A DNA stretch of 64,000 nucleotides, taken from contig NC_092803.1 of the NCBI RefSeq assembly GCF_040954645.1, positions 12,153,230-12,217,229 of the forward strand, given 5' to 3'. Shown here one piece after another: positions 1 through 10,914 of the stretch (positions are counted from its first letter, which is position 1; every line of letters starts with the position of its first letter). Below the pieces are notes generated by a model, which was not told the DNA's origin, did no database searches, and saw nothing but the letters and a program-made list of their open reading frames with translations. The translations under genes and the position numbers were made by a program. This DNA is from Diabrotica undecimpunctata. Lineage: Eukaryota; Arthropoda; Insecta; Coleoptera; Chrysomelidae.

Positions 1-570
1 GTTTTGTTTACTTTAACCCCCTTGTTGTTACGTTCGCGAGAGGGTTGGGCGAGGGTGAACGTGCACGTGTCGAATGTAATCACTTAGCACGGCCCTTATC
101 AGTCTTCTTACCTTCGCCATGTTTAAGATCTACGAGATCCAACGAACTTATTTTAGTAATAACCGATGAGTTGAAGGGTGTGAAGATGGTAATGTGTATT
201 AGTTTAAAGAAAATCGCATTGGCTTCGAGGAGGAAAAAGAAAATTTTTGAGTAATTTCTGTTAAGCTGTAGAAAGATTTTTTTATTGTTTATTGTAATAA
301 TAATTATAATATTAAAAGCTTTTTAAATAACGATAAATTTTATTTATAGTTTTTAATTTACTTATGTTTACCAGAAAGTATTTAATGATTAATAAGCTAA
401 CATATGAGTGAACTAATAGTTTATTGATACTTCTCTTGGTGCTTTATATTCTCAGTTTGTAAACTTTAAAAACTATTTTTTTACTGAGCTTTATCTAGTG
501 TTATAATGAAACTATATTAAAAAACACAAAGAGTTTAGCTAAATTCTATTATAGAGAAAATACAGAAAAA
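1..570. other. No gene recognised
   Basis: The first 250 bases are less AT-rich than the rest and hold a 69-codon frame of no recognisable family. The remainder is AT-rich with no repeat structure I can define. It could include the outer end of the piggyBac remnant that follows, but I see no convincing terminal repeat. Confidence 0.4.
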
Positions 571-619
571 TTAATCACGCGGACAGTTTATTGCTCTATT
601 CAGTTTTTGCTGAATACAC

Positions 620-1033
620 TCCTCACAGATACGGTATGATCCATGCATATTCAACATTTGCAAAATGTGCAAAAATATCGGGTTTTCCTTTTCTTGCACT
701 ATTTGCAATGTCCTCTTTTACCTGGTGGTGGATTAGGTCGGTTTTGGGTCCGCATTCCAGAGTATTTTATAACAGCTTGTCGAATGTTAGAATGTAATCC
801 TGACGTTGTAGCCATTGATTCCAAATAACTTTTTACTAGGTCTCTTCCTAATTTTTTAATAAATTGTCTTCGTTGTTTAGAATTTTCCGTATTGGGATAA
901 TTATGTTTGGTAATTACAAAAGCGTTTATACTGGCGATATTTAGGACCAAATAAAAAATTACAAGTGGCCATCGTTTAGCATTTCTAGACACATCGTAAG
1001 ATGACACTATTTTATCTAAAATATCTTATCCAC
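620..1033 (-). pseudogene. piggyBac transposase, C-terminal part (copy 1)
   Basis: The minus strand reads the end of a piggyBac transposase: a DILDK start, then YDVSRNAKRWPLVIFY, the usual conserved block after the third catalytic Asp, then helices typical of the family. The Cys-rich zinc-binding tail follows (RGHCK, then a stop, then KTRYFC and CTFCKC), with in-frame stops at about 699 and 640. The upstream end carries TAA in place of the residue before the third Asp. The N-terminal part of the same gene resumes at 4412, so the two parts were contiguous before a LINE inserted. The copy is dead. The outer terminal repeat was not found. Confidence 0.85.
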
Positions 1034-1508
1034 TTTTTTCTTTTTTTTTTAAAGAAAGAAAAGAAAAACGTTTTAAAAGAAAAACGTTTAATTAGTGTGT
1101 TTTGCCAGTGTTAACTTACGGTGCCGAAACGTTGACCATGACAAGGAGAACGGTTCAAAAGATCCGTGTGTGTCAAAGGGCGATGGAGCGTGCTATGTTG
1201 GACGTTTCACTACGAGACAAGATCCCAAATCGCCAGCTACGACAAAGAACAGGAGTGGCTGATGCAGTAGAGAGAGTAGCAACACTGAATAATATAACGG
1301 TCCATAATAGATGGACAAAGCGGATACTGGAATGGAGACCAAGAGATGATGCCTACCAAAGCAGAGGTCGTCCACCAACATGTTGGACTGACGATCTAAA
1401 ACGTTGTCATAGGAATTAAATGCAAGAGGCACAAGATCGAAATAGATGGAAAGTTATGAGGGAGATCTATGTCCATCAGTGGATAAGCGAAGATTGAATG
1501 ATGATGAG
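1034..1508 (+). mobile_element. 5'-truncated LINE insertion (C-terminal RT fragment)
   Basis: A plus-strand frame (about 1085-1496) reads the C-terminal region of an insect endonuclease-RT LINE: VLTYGAETLTMTRRTVQKIR, ERAMLDVSLRDKIPN, a W-R-PR-D and SRGRPPT-W-DDLKR block, and a final EIYVHQWI. A stop interrupts the last 30 residues. The end carries an (ATG)n-like tail, common for this LINE type. The insert is flanked by an 11-bp near-direct repeat, atcttatccac at 1023-1033 and atcttctccac at 4412-4422, which I read as its TSD in the piggyBac gene. A hAT element later inserted into the tail. Confidence 0.85.
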
Positions 1509-1742
1509 TAGACTTCGGCAAATATGCAAATAAAAATGTAGAAAATATGCGCATAAATATGCACGTGTTTACCCGAAAATATGCAAATATTTTACAAAAT
1601 ATGCATACAAATAAATAAAAAAATCATAAAATAGTAACAATTTTATTTAAAAAAAAAAGTATACATAACTAAATATTTCCTACTATTCATTAAGATTTAC
1701 ATTTATTTTAAGTAACTACATCATTTTTAAGTATGAATAAAC

Positions 1743-3831
1743 TTATTTAGAATTATGGTAACAATAAATGACCAAGTGGTGTTCAAAATTTTCTAACAAA
1801 AACTTGTGGCTTCTGTCTGAGTACATATATTTATATATGGAAAAACTTCGTTCAACATCAACTGATGTAACGGGAGCATTTTTCAAACTAACCAAAACAT
1901 TTGGTTCTAAATTAATTGTTTCCGAAATATTTCCAGCTAGAACACTGACTACTTCAGAAAGAATATGGTAACCTTTATTTTTTTCCATAGTAGCTTCAAA
2001 TTTTTTTAAAATATCTTTTCCAATATTACCTCTAACGTTCCAACAACATGACGCAAATTCTTTTATTAATGCTGTACTTTCGAACAATGACAGTTTTGGT
2101 GATTCTGAGTAATTGTTTTTTGAACAAAACTAAAATTTGATTTTATAAATGAAAGTTCTTGTTGAAGCAAGTTACTCTGAAAAGTTTGTTTAGAATCCAA
2201 AAGAGATTGGGAACTTTCATCTGTTAACGTATCAATTATGTTCTTTATTTTAACAAAATGATCTGCATAAAAATTAGCTGCTTCTAACCATGTTCCCCAT
2301 CGCGTTAAAATAGGTTGTGGTGGAAGAGGAATGTTAGGTAGCATTTCTTTATAAAGTTGAATTCTTATAGGAGATTTAAGAAATACTTTTTTGACACTGG
2401 ATATCATGGTATTTACAAGAGGAAACTTTTTTCGTATTTCCTCTGCGACTCTGTTTAATCCATGCGCTACACAAGTAACATGTATTAAATCTGGGAAAAA
2501 TATTTTTAAATTTTGTCCTGCTTATACCATATAAGGAGCAGCATCCGATAAAATAAGCAGTAATTTATTAGAAGGAATAGTTGTCGGAAGAAAAAAAGTT
2601 GCTAATGTTTCTTGTATAAAACGCGAAATTGTTAAAGCATTTGTTTTCTCAAGTTGCTGGCATGAAATAAGATGACATTTTGGTAAGGTATCTTCTTTAA
2701 GAACACCAATCAATAAATGAGCAATATACTTTCCTGAGGAATCAGTGGTTTCGTCTACAGATATGTAAAAATAATTATCTGCAATTTCTTCCTTAATATT
2801 AATTAACACCGACGAGTATAGCCCGTTCACATTATTTCTTCTTAGAGACCGATCACTAGGAACATTAAGTTTGCAATATTTTTTTAGAAACGAACTAAAA
2901 TTTACATTTGCTAATTTTGAAAGCGGTATGTTTGCAGACAATAATGCGCGACACAAGTCTTCATTAAAAGTTTCTTGCTCATCTAATTTTTTTGAAGTAG
3001 ATTGGAAACATTTAGCCATTGAAGTTTGATGTTTTCCTCCTATTTTTCCTTTTTTTGCAATGTGTGAAGCAGTTCTCACATGTTGGTCTATCTGAAATTT
3101 CTTCTCACATGCTATATATAAATAAAAATAAAAACCTTTATTTTAACCCAACCTTTAAAATATAAAAATATACAAGGTGTTTTTGATTAATCAAATAACT
3201 GGTTTGGAAAAAAAACACTCGCTAAGTGTTTTAAATGCAGTATTAATCCACAAATTAGTTTTTGTTACTAACCATTAGTACATCATATCATATAACTTAT
3301 TTTAAAATTCAACAAAAGTTTTTTTTTCGTTAATTCAATTACAATAAAAATAATTGTGTTTTAGAATAGCTGACTTCATAAAAAAAAGTAAAGGTGAAAA
3401 ATTTTTCTAAATACACACCATTGTATTGTACCATGGACAATTTTTTCTCACTAAAGGAAGCTATTTTTCATTTAAAAACAACCTACGAGTACTAAATTTC
3501 AAGTAAATACGTTTATTGGTTTTAAAGTTATTGTTGTTATTAACTAAAAGAATTTAATTTTTTTTAATTTTAACACCCTGTATCTCGAAAAGTAAATAAG
3601 TTTGACCCCTCATTAACTATATCGTTTTGTTCAATTTTTCGAGAAGTATCTACAGTCAAACGTTGTAAGTGTCATTTGGAAACACCCTGTATGTATGAAA
3701 TATTAGATATTTAATAGAAAATATTAGATACTTACAATTTTGCCACAGACTGAACAGTAGATTTTTCCCATATCCATAGACAGCTCTTTATAAGGTTTAA
3801 TCCAAGTTGAAGCACTGGTTGTTTTAGGCAT
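1743..3831 (-). pseudogene. hAT transposase, CGBP1-like
   Basis: Exon 1 (3831-3736) encodes MPKTTSASTWIKPYKEL and a CSVC zinc-finger start, then a gtaagt donor. Exon 2 starts at about 3103 after an AG and supplies the H-x5-H half (QHVRTASH) of a BED-like finger. Next come ANIPLSKL, a ribonuclease-H-like block with [22 protein letters not shown] and the C-terminal dimerisation block APVTSVDVERSFS. The body is split by a stop at about 2520 and a frameshift near 2080. As read, the two exons do not join in phase, so one more indel is likely. The intron holds a MITE. The overall order matches hAT transposases of the CGG-binding-protein-1 group. Confidence 0.8.
3171..3691. mobile_element. MITE in the hAT intron
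   Basis: The ends are tacaaggtgtttt and aaacaccctgta, imperfect inverted repeats of a terminus common in insect MITEs. A further internal acaccctgta lies at about 3576. There is no coding capacity. The insertion lies wholly in the presumed intron of the hAT gene, so splicing could have removed it. Confidence 0.5.
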
Positions 3832-4411
3832 TATAAAATCACAATCTTCCTTTTTGTTACGCACAACGAGTGTTTACGCTTTGAATATCAAAACAAAAAT
3901 AATTTACAAATCTGAGCATCAAATTAGAAATGTTTAGGTACCTAATTCAATAAACTGGGAGATTTTGGAAAATCCCTAAACTAGGAACAAAACTATTAGC
4001 CGCTTACCTGCTGTTTAGATACAATAAATTGTAGATAGATTTGGGGATTAGATCATAAAATGCAAATGAGCGAACCCTTAGCGATTATCCAATAACTGAA
4101 TGCCTTAGTGACTGAGAGTTTCTAAGAATGTTGAGGGCTACTTAAATTGATCTTCTTTGAAATTGTAAATGTTTTGTACCTGTAGAGATTACGTACTTAG
4201 ATCATTTCTTGATTAAAATGACTACAAAATTTTATACAAGAATTAAAATAAATTGGTATGTTTAAAAATTTTCAAATACAGTATAAAAATCTGAACTTTT
4301 ATGCACTTTATGCAAACTTTTATACAAATATGCCAAAATATGAAATATTTGCATAAAATATGCACAATATGCAAAATATGCAATATGCATATTTGCCGAA
4401 GTCTAATGATG

Positions 4412-5641
4412 ATCTTCTCCACATTTGGTATTATTATAGAATAAAATAATCTCTGGTTTCTTGCTAGTTTCGTCTACTGCATCAGTGTGATGAAAGGATG
4501 AAACTACGTTTTTATTCTTTTCGGGTAAATGCATTACCATCATATGTGCTCCAAAACCAAAAACAGAGGAACCTATAGGGCGGTCTTTCACATTGGTCAT
4601 AATTGAGGGCAATCCTTTTCTTTGGAACTGAATCGTACCTACAACCTTTAGCCTGTGTTCTCTTTTCAGTTGGATAACAAGGTTGCAAGTAACAAAGCAG
4701 CGGTCAATCGTAATATTTTTTCCTGTTCCATAGAGAGGTTCACACATCCTTGTAGTAGCTGCTGCACATGAATTATCTACTTTATATGATCCAGCAGGTT
4801 ATTGATCAGCATATATTTCCATATTATTAGTGTAAAATATTTGTTTATTTGGAATGTACATGCGGAAGCTATACCTTCTACGAAAAGCAAAAAGTATCCC
4901 ATCAAGAGTTACATGGTTAGCAACGGTAGAACAAGATTGACTTTTTTTACAAACGTTTTAAAAATCACTCTTATCGGAGCTAGTTTATCGATTTTAAGTC
5001 TTTCGTCTCTGGTTTGTTTATTATCAAACCGTATTACTTTTAACAAAAATCTAAATCGTCTTTGTTCCATGATAGCTACAAATATTTCTGATCCCATGCC
5101 ATTGTCTGCCCAAAATTCTTCTAAATTTTTTCCAGAGCCGTGATCCAAATCTGCTAAATATAACAAACCAATAAAAGCTCTCATTTCCGGAACAGATGTA
5201 AGTTTAACGTCGTTTTGATTTTTGTATTTTTATCTCTCTAATATACTCTAATATATCTCTACTGCAAGTTCAATAATCTTTTGCATTAGAAGATTCAATG
5301 GGACTCATTGCGTTTTTTGCTTCTCAGATAGTTCCTTGTAATTGAGAAACTATATTCTCCCGTCGTGTGCGAATATTTGTAGGTGGTGCAAATTTCTTCC
5401 ATTTAGTTCCATCCTTCGCATAATAATATAATCTCATGTCAGATTGTTCTTCAATAATTGTTTGTTCTTCAATCGTTAGTGTTGCTTCCGGGATATCATC
5501 TTGCTTAGATTCTGTGTCATGATTGCTAAACTCTTCTCTATCATCGTCGGCAATAGAACTATCGGAATCATTTTCTAGATCCGAAGTTACTCCTTCATAT
5601 AGAGTAGTTAGACGTTGAATTTTTCGTTCATAAGGATCCAT
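4412..5641 (-). pseudogene. piggyBac transposase, N-terminal and catalytic part (copy 1)
   Basis: From an ATG at 5641 the minus strand reads an acidic N-terminus (DPYERKIQ, many D/E/S), then WKKFAPPTNIRTR, AFIGLLYLADLDHG, RFRFLLKVIRFD, the first Asp region LDGILFAFRR with YIPNK, the second Asp in ITIDRCFVTC, and EIILFYNNTKCGED at the break. Stops or frameshifts lie at about 5320, 5190, 4900 and 4799. The break falls at the codon for the third catalytic Asp of the family (usual motif KGGVD); the rest of the gene is at 620-1033. All three Asp positions can be located, but the gene is disrupted many times. Confidence 0.85.
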
Positions 5642-5719
5642 CACTGAAATAATTGTCCTAAGTTTCAATGTCAAAAATGAATAAAAGCCTACTAACCTTA
5701 AAAACAGGATACGCAAATT

Positions 5720-6600
5720 GATGAATAAAACAAATAACTGCTACGTATAGTTCTCGCGAAATCACTTTATTATCAGACGTGATCCACACGAAACCAAAAT
5801 AAGAATTGAGGCATATCTAAGAATTACACTGGAAAAATAAGTTACAAAATAATGCCTTTAAAAAAAAACACTTGCAACTGTTAAGAAATAACGGTGTTCT
5901 AGAAATCCATAACCAACCACAGATATTATTTACTACAGTTTTTCCTCTGTTTGGTATTCGATCAAGTTTTCCGAGCTCTCATTTTCCACGGTTGCGTAAA
6001 ACGTCAGCACGTTTCCACTAAAACTCAATTCGGCTCGACTTCTCAATCCACGTTTTATATAACATTAATCTCTAAAAAGATAGACAGTTAAATCTAAGTA
6101 AATAAATGGGGCATAAATCTAAAGTGGATACAGCTCTCCCGAAGGAGTAAAAGAGATAGCCGTCATTTTTCTTTAACCTACTTTATCGATTTGTGCTGCC
6201 AGAAAAAACAAACAAACGATATATCTAGGTGATTTTTTACGATGAAGTTTTCCAATTAAAATAAAACTGGGAGAGTTGGGAGAAAGTGAAAACAATATTT
6301 ATTTCAAAATCACATAGAGTGGGGACAATTGTAAGAACTAGTTTATACCGTAGACAATAGAATAATTATGGTAATATTAACAGCAGTGAAGTACCAAAAA
6401 TTATTTTCGAAGTAAAGTAAATTTGAAGGTGATCTACATGAGGTATGTATGTGGGAAAGTAAATTTTAGGGACATGATTTTACACAATTCAACTTTTCCT
6501 TGCATCCTGTTGCTGCTTTCCTATCTTTTGTTTGTTCTAGGGCTTTTATTACCCAACTTTTCAATAGCTTTGGTCCATCCAGTTTAAGAGTGTTCGTCGT
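5720..6600. other. No gene recognised
   Basis: This AT-rich stretch has no coding frame of any family I know. It may include outer ends of the flanking piggyBac or hAT copies, but I could not match terminal repeats. Confidence 0.4.
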
Positions 6601-6614
6601 TTAAGTGAATAGTC

Positions 6615-7262
6615 TCAACGTAGGCTCAACGTAGCCTTTACGAATACATTTTTCATAAAATTTATTAAATCAATCATCGACGGAAACAGATTTTTTATTT
6701 CTTCTACAATCCTATTTACCCTGTGATCAACACAAGTGCAATGAATTAAGTCAGGATAGAAAATCTTTAAATTAATTGAAATTAATACATTCCACATAGC
6801 ATTTTTCCATAGTTTGTTTTCTCAATGTCCTTTCCTTCGGTAAGGATCTATTGAAATATTTTTCAAAAAAGAACTTAAAACTAGGGTGAGTCACTTTATA
6901 CAGAGGAATGTTGGGCGCAATCATCATCTGGCATAAATCAAATTTCAATGTATCTTTCTCATTTTTTTAAACTGCTTAAACTATTCAGCAGAGATATTTG
7001 GACTAACTTAGAGGAATTTAATTTTTCCAAGTTAAGTTTATGAATTGGGGTTCCACAATGCCGGTCAATTAAGTACATTTTATTACTTGAAATCTAGAAT
7101 TAAAAAAAATAACTATAATTAGAATTGTAATACCACTTTGGAATTTAGTTATAGGATGAGAAAGAGAGAGAAAAAATAAAACTTACCGATTTGCCGCACG
7201 GTTTAGAGAATGCTCCATCTTCTTCTAGAGAAAGTTTCGAACATGGTTTAATAAACAAGGGA
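6615..7262 (-). pseudogene. Second CGBP1-like hAT transposase, deleted copy
   Basis: The copy is collinear with the hAT at 1509-4405. Exon 1 (about 7262-7187) reads FIKPCSKLSLEEDG...KPCGKS and ends in a GTAAG donor at the same place as the first copy. Exon 2, after a TTCTAG acceptor at about 7097, reads LIDRHCGTPIHKL; here both exons join in phase. It continues with APNIPLYKVTHPSFKFFFEKY and RSLPKERTLRK, then jumps to LKIFYPDLIHCTCVDHRVNR and ends at KNVFVKATLSLR. The ribonuclease-H block with SVDET is missing, so this is an internally deleted copy with several frame breaks. Confidence 0.7.
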
Positions 7263-7530
7263 AAAAGGTTAGGGATTTTCCAATAGTTAAGCCTCAAGTA
7301 TCGATCAGATCACAGACCACTGATCAGATGCATTTCCTAGAAATCTATTATCAACAAACCATTGATATTTTATTAATGACCCAAAATTTTATTATACAAG
7401 TATTTTGTAATAGTAATATGAAAGTATGAATAATATCATGGTTAGTAGGTATCATACAATTAAAAAAAAAAGGCACAATTAGGCGGAATTTACGAAAAAA
7501 AGACAAAATGTGCCAAAAAATCTAGAATAA

Positions 7531-7625
7531 TTTATATTTAAATGGGAATAAGCCACAATTAAAGGTTAAAATACGTTTATTGACGTTTCAATTTCCACTT
7601 CGGAAATCGTTCTCAATATACAAAC
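7531..7625 (+). repeat. PLE terminal unit
   Basis: This unit (atgggaataagccacaatt, then ttgacgtttcaatttccac and cggaaatcgttctca) recurs at 29250-29365 and, inverted and partial, at 9690-9780. A decayed copy lies at 32621-32675. It brackets PLE coding regions, so I read it as PLE terminal (LTR-like) sequence. Its complement contains a stem-loop followed by GAAACGTC, resembling half a hammerhead ribozyme. Confidence 0.65.
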
Positions 7626-7632
7626 ATTAGTA

Positions 7633-7765
7633 AATTAAACAAATTTTGATTTTTTGTTACTTAGTGATAAATTCTTCTAATAATTTAATTTTATCTGACT
7701 CATCTATATTGACAATTCAGACATACCTTATACATTTTAAAGTAGACGACTTTAAAATGATATTG
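7633..7765 (-). repeat. PLE end segment with conserved hairpin
   Basis: This segment recurs, inverted, at 18085-18205. It includes a perfect hairpin with arms cattttaaagt and actttaaaatg at 7733-7759, nearly kept in the other copy. Here it lies 3' of a PLE coding region; at 18 kb it lies 5' of one. That is what is expected of the LTR-like repeats that PLEs carry at both ends. Confidence 0.5.
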
Positions 7766-8099
7766 CCAATATTGTTGAGTTGCGTTCCTGGGACGACTTT
7801 ACTTATAAGATAGTTCATTCGATTACATGAAATCAACTTTAACTTGAGAATATCCGTCAGAAAAGATCATAACATGTAATTCGTCTTTAAAAAGACAAAT
7901 ACATGCCATGATGACAGTAAAATTCTCCTGTTAGTGATTCCATAGTAAATTATGAGGGAAAAACCAGGAAAAAAACCTCATAATACTATCCCGACATGGT
8001 AAGTATTTGATCGTGCATTTAGTTTACCTTCAATAAACACCAAATTCCGATTTTATATGTTTGTTATTTAAAAAACATAAATGATGTATTCTCTATATG

Positions 8100-9690
8100 T
8101 TACTGACTTACCAATACTGGTATTTTTCTTTTAATAACTTCCTCTTTCAATATGGGTAACCAGATCCTACTACATTCTGCCGAGGAATTCGCGACACAAT
8201 TGGTCTCATTTAGCATAATTAGAGCCGCTTCTTTGATTTTTCTCTTTTTACCATCCGTTTCTTTTAGGACTATATTTGAATCATTCCATTGAACCCTATG
8301 TTCATTATCCCATGCGTGTTTACAGATTTGAGATCTATCAAATTCTCTATTTTCAATATAGGATTGATGTTCACTTATTCTAACATTTAATGGTCTTGAT
8401 GTTTCACCTAAATAAAACTGATCGCATTCACAAGGTATTTTATAAATGCAATTTTTGTCCTTTCTTGTTCATTGTTAGGTTTGGTTTTGGACAAAATAGA
8501 TCTCAACGTGTTTGTTGTTTTGAATGTTGTTGAAATGTTGAATTTATTTCCTATCCTTTTAAGCTTTTCCGATAATCCTTTTATGTATGGTATTGTTATT
8601 TTCCTCGTATTATTCCTTGCATATGCTGTAGGATCTCGTTCTAAGTTGTTTTGTTCTTTTCGATCGATTGTTGAAAATTCCTTATTTATAAACGATAAAG
8701 GATAATCATTTTTTAATAAAACAGTTGTTAACAAATGTTTTTCTTCCAAGAACGAATTTTCGTTAGAACAAGTAATTTTGGCTCTATCGTATAAGGATTT
8801 AATAATTCCCTTTTTAATATTAATATTGTGATTTGATTTGAAATTTAAATATCTGTTGGTGTGTGTTGGTTTTCTATACACCTGAGTTTCGTATCCAGTA
8901 TCGTTCTTAGAGATTAAAACATCCAGAAAAGGTAATGTGTTATTATATTCTTTTTCCATGGTACATGTTATTGTCTCTTCTTTATCGTTTATATCATTTA
9001 GGGATGTGTCCAACAACTCTGATCCATGAGGCCATATTGAGAATACATCATCTACATACCTCCACCATACTGAGGGTTTTAAATTTTGTTTAGAAATAAT
9101 ATTTGTTTCAAAATCTTCCATAAATATATCGGCTAATAATGGAGATAAACTAGAGCCCAGTGCTAGTCCAAAACTTTGTTTATAGAATTCATTATTTAGT
9201 TGAAAGTATGTATTATCAGTACATAATGTTATTAACTCCATTATAGCTGATATATTTAGTCTTGTTCTAGTTGCCAATGTATCATCACTTTCTAATTTTG
9301 TCTTGACTATATTTAAAGTCTTATCTAATGGCACATTCGTAAATAAACTATTTATGTCAAAACTTACTAAAGTATTATTTGGATTAAATTCAATACTTGA
9401 TAATTTATTTAAAAAATGTTGTGTATTTTTTTATAAATGTGTCATTTTTATTTGCAATTGGTTTTAAAATATTTAATAAAAATTTTGATAGTTCACTACA
9501 AGGAGAATTCATGATACTACAAATGGGTCTAAGTGGTATATTCGTTTTAGGAATTTTCGGTACTCCATAAAAATGAGGGGTCTTACTGTAATGAGGTGTA
9601 ATTAATCTTCTCTGATAACTGGGTAAACAATCTTTAAACGAATAAAGTTCTATATATTTTGTTTTCCAAAGGCTTTGTTGGATCCTTTGT
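8100..9690 (-). pseudogene. PLE 1: RT plus GIY-YIG endonuclease
   Basis: The minus strand reads HFYGVPKIPKTNIPLRPI and ILKPIANKNDTF, then after a frameshift at about 9420 VSFDINSLFTNVPLDKTLNI, FGLALGSSLSPLLADIFMED, the catalytic WWRYVDDVF, LPFLDVLI and VYRKPTHTNRYLNF, and the linker KTTNTLRSILSKTKP. A frameshift at about 8460 leads into the endonuclease: CIYKIPCECDQFYLGETSRP, VRISEHQ, ICKHAWDNEH, CSRIWLPILKEE, stop at 8100. YVDD is intact. The first part of the usual ORF is missing, and a third frameshift lies near 9620. The copy is dead but well preserved. Confidence 0.9.
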
Positions 9691-9780
9691 TAATTTTTAA
9701 TTAATAATTGTGGCTTATTCTCATTTAAATATAAATTAATTTAAAATGCCACAAGAAAATAGCTTCAGAACAATATTAAG
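9690..9780 (-). repeat. PLE terminal unit, partial
   Basis: The complement matches the first half of the unit at 29225-29300 (gaagctattttcttgtggca and the following AT-rich block). It lies immediately upstream of the PLE 1 coding region in the same orientation. Confidence 0.6.
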
Positions 9781-9789
9781 AAACCTAGA

Positions 9790-10700
9790 ATATTCAAAAT
9801 ATGCAAAAAAGGCGCCTATAATCCGAGCTTTAATAATAATAATAAAGTGGTCCACCGTAGGTATCTGGGATAAGTGAAATTTGCCCTTAGAGATAGTGTG
9901 TGCCGTATGACTAAATCTGAATAGCTCATAACTCATAATGCTGAAAACCATCGACAGACAAAATTTCCCAAAACACGAGAGTTTTACGTAAGAGCATTAG
10001 TCTCAGAAGAAGTTCTTATAATTGAGAAGACCTTTATTATTGGAGTCCGTATTAAAATAAGAAGAAGAAGTCAAGTTAATAATCTGTTTTAAACTTAAAA
10101 GCCCGTCATAATCAATAGAAAATTAAATATAAAAAATACTACATTTGTGAGAACATTAACATATACTGATGAATGATTTGCTAAAGCTCGATTTTGTAGA
10201 GTATACTTGCAACTTGGTTTGTTTCTGACTGATCTTGTCTAAACAAAGTATCGTTTTTGTAAAAAACCTCGCAATATAACGTTCTGTAGTCCCTCGAGTA
10301 ATACAGGTATAACTTTACGACCATACGCACCGGTGCGTTGGATTGCGTTTTTAAAAAAGCTCACAAAGCTTAACATTAACACAATTTGGGAGCTTACGTA
10401 GTCATAAAGTTTGTTACGCCCGCTGTCTGGACCCTGACGTAAGCCCGAGCGTCAACTATAAAGTTTATATGGAGTATTTAGACGGAGGGTTTTATGTCGT
10501 GATTTTATTTCCATGTCAAATAAAGGTGATTTATAATTGGTGTATGTGGCAATGAAAAATGAGATTTGTAGACCGTTTAATTAAAATATTTGTTGATTAT
10601 TCTATTAGAGTTAGATTATAAGTAAATTGTAAAGTAAATTATACATCAGAAATTATTAAATAGGAAATTATCTAGAGCAAGAATCCATAATAAGTAAAAT
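9790..10700. other. No gene recognised
   Basis: The stretch is AT-rich with scattered short frames and no family match. A short aagaagaag run at about 10058 could be an old LINE tail. Confidence 0.35.
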
Positions 10701-10709
10701 ATACATAAA

Positions 10710-10905
10710 ACAATTGGAATGACCAAAGAGAATATCAGAAACTAAAAGAGTAAAGAAACGACAAAAAGGACGATCAAGAAAAAGTTACATAAATAAAATT
10801 ATTAAAGCAGGTAAAGCCAGGGGAATGCACTACATCGAAATAAAAATGAAGAAATCAAAAAAATATAAAAAAAGAATAGACACCAACATAAAAAAAATTT
10901 TGACA
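10710..10905 (+). pseudogene. LINE C-terminal fragment
   Basis: The plus strand reads a basic KRQKGRSRKSYINKIIKAGK block followed by a short basic tail. This resembles the GRPRKSYLDKI segment near the C-terminus of insect LINE RTs. No RT core remains and the upstream frame is broken. The call rests on this short motif alone. Confidence 0.45.
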
Positions 10906-10914
10906 CACTAGGGC

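Larger units (their letters stand above)
1509..4405 (-). mobile_element. hAT element, CGBP1-like type, 2.9 kb
   Basis: The ends are matching inverted repeats: tagacttcggcaaatatgca at 1509 and its near complement ending at 4405. An 8-bp TSD flanks them (atgatgag at 1501-1508, atgatgat at 4406-4413), the size expected for hAT. Both subterminal regions hold many copies of AAATATGCA-like words, probable transposase contact sites by analogy with other hATs. The element sits in the (ATG)n tail of the LINE that precedes it, so it is the youngest layer of this nest. The single transposase gene is broken. Confidence 0.9.
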
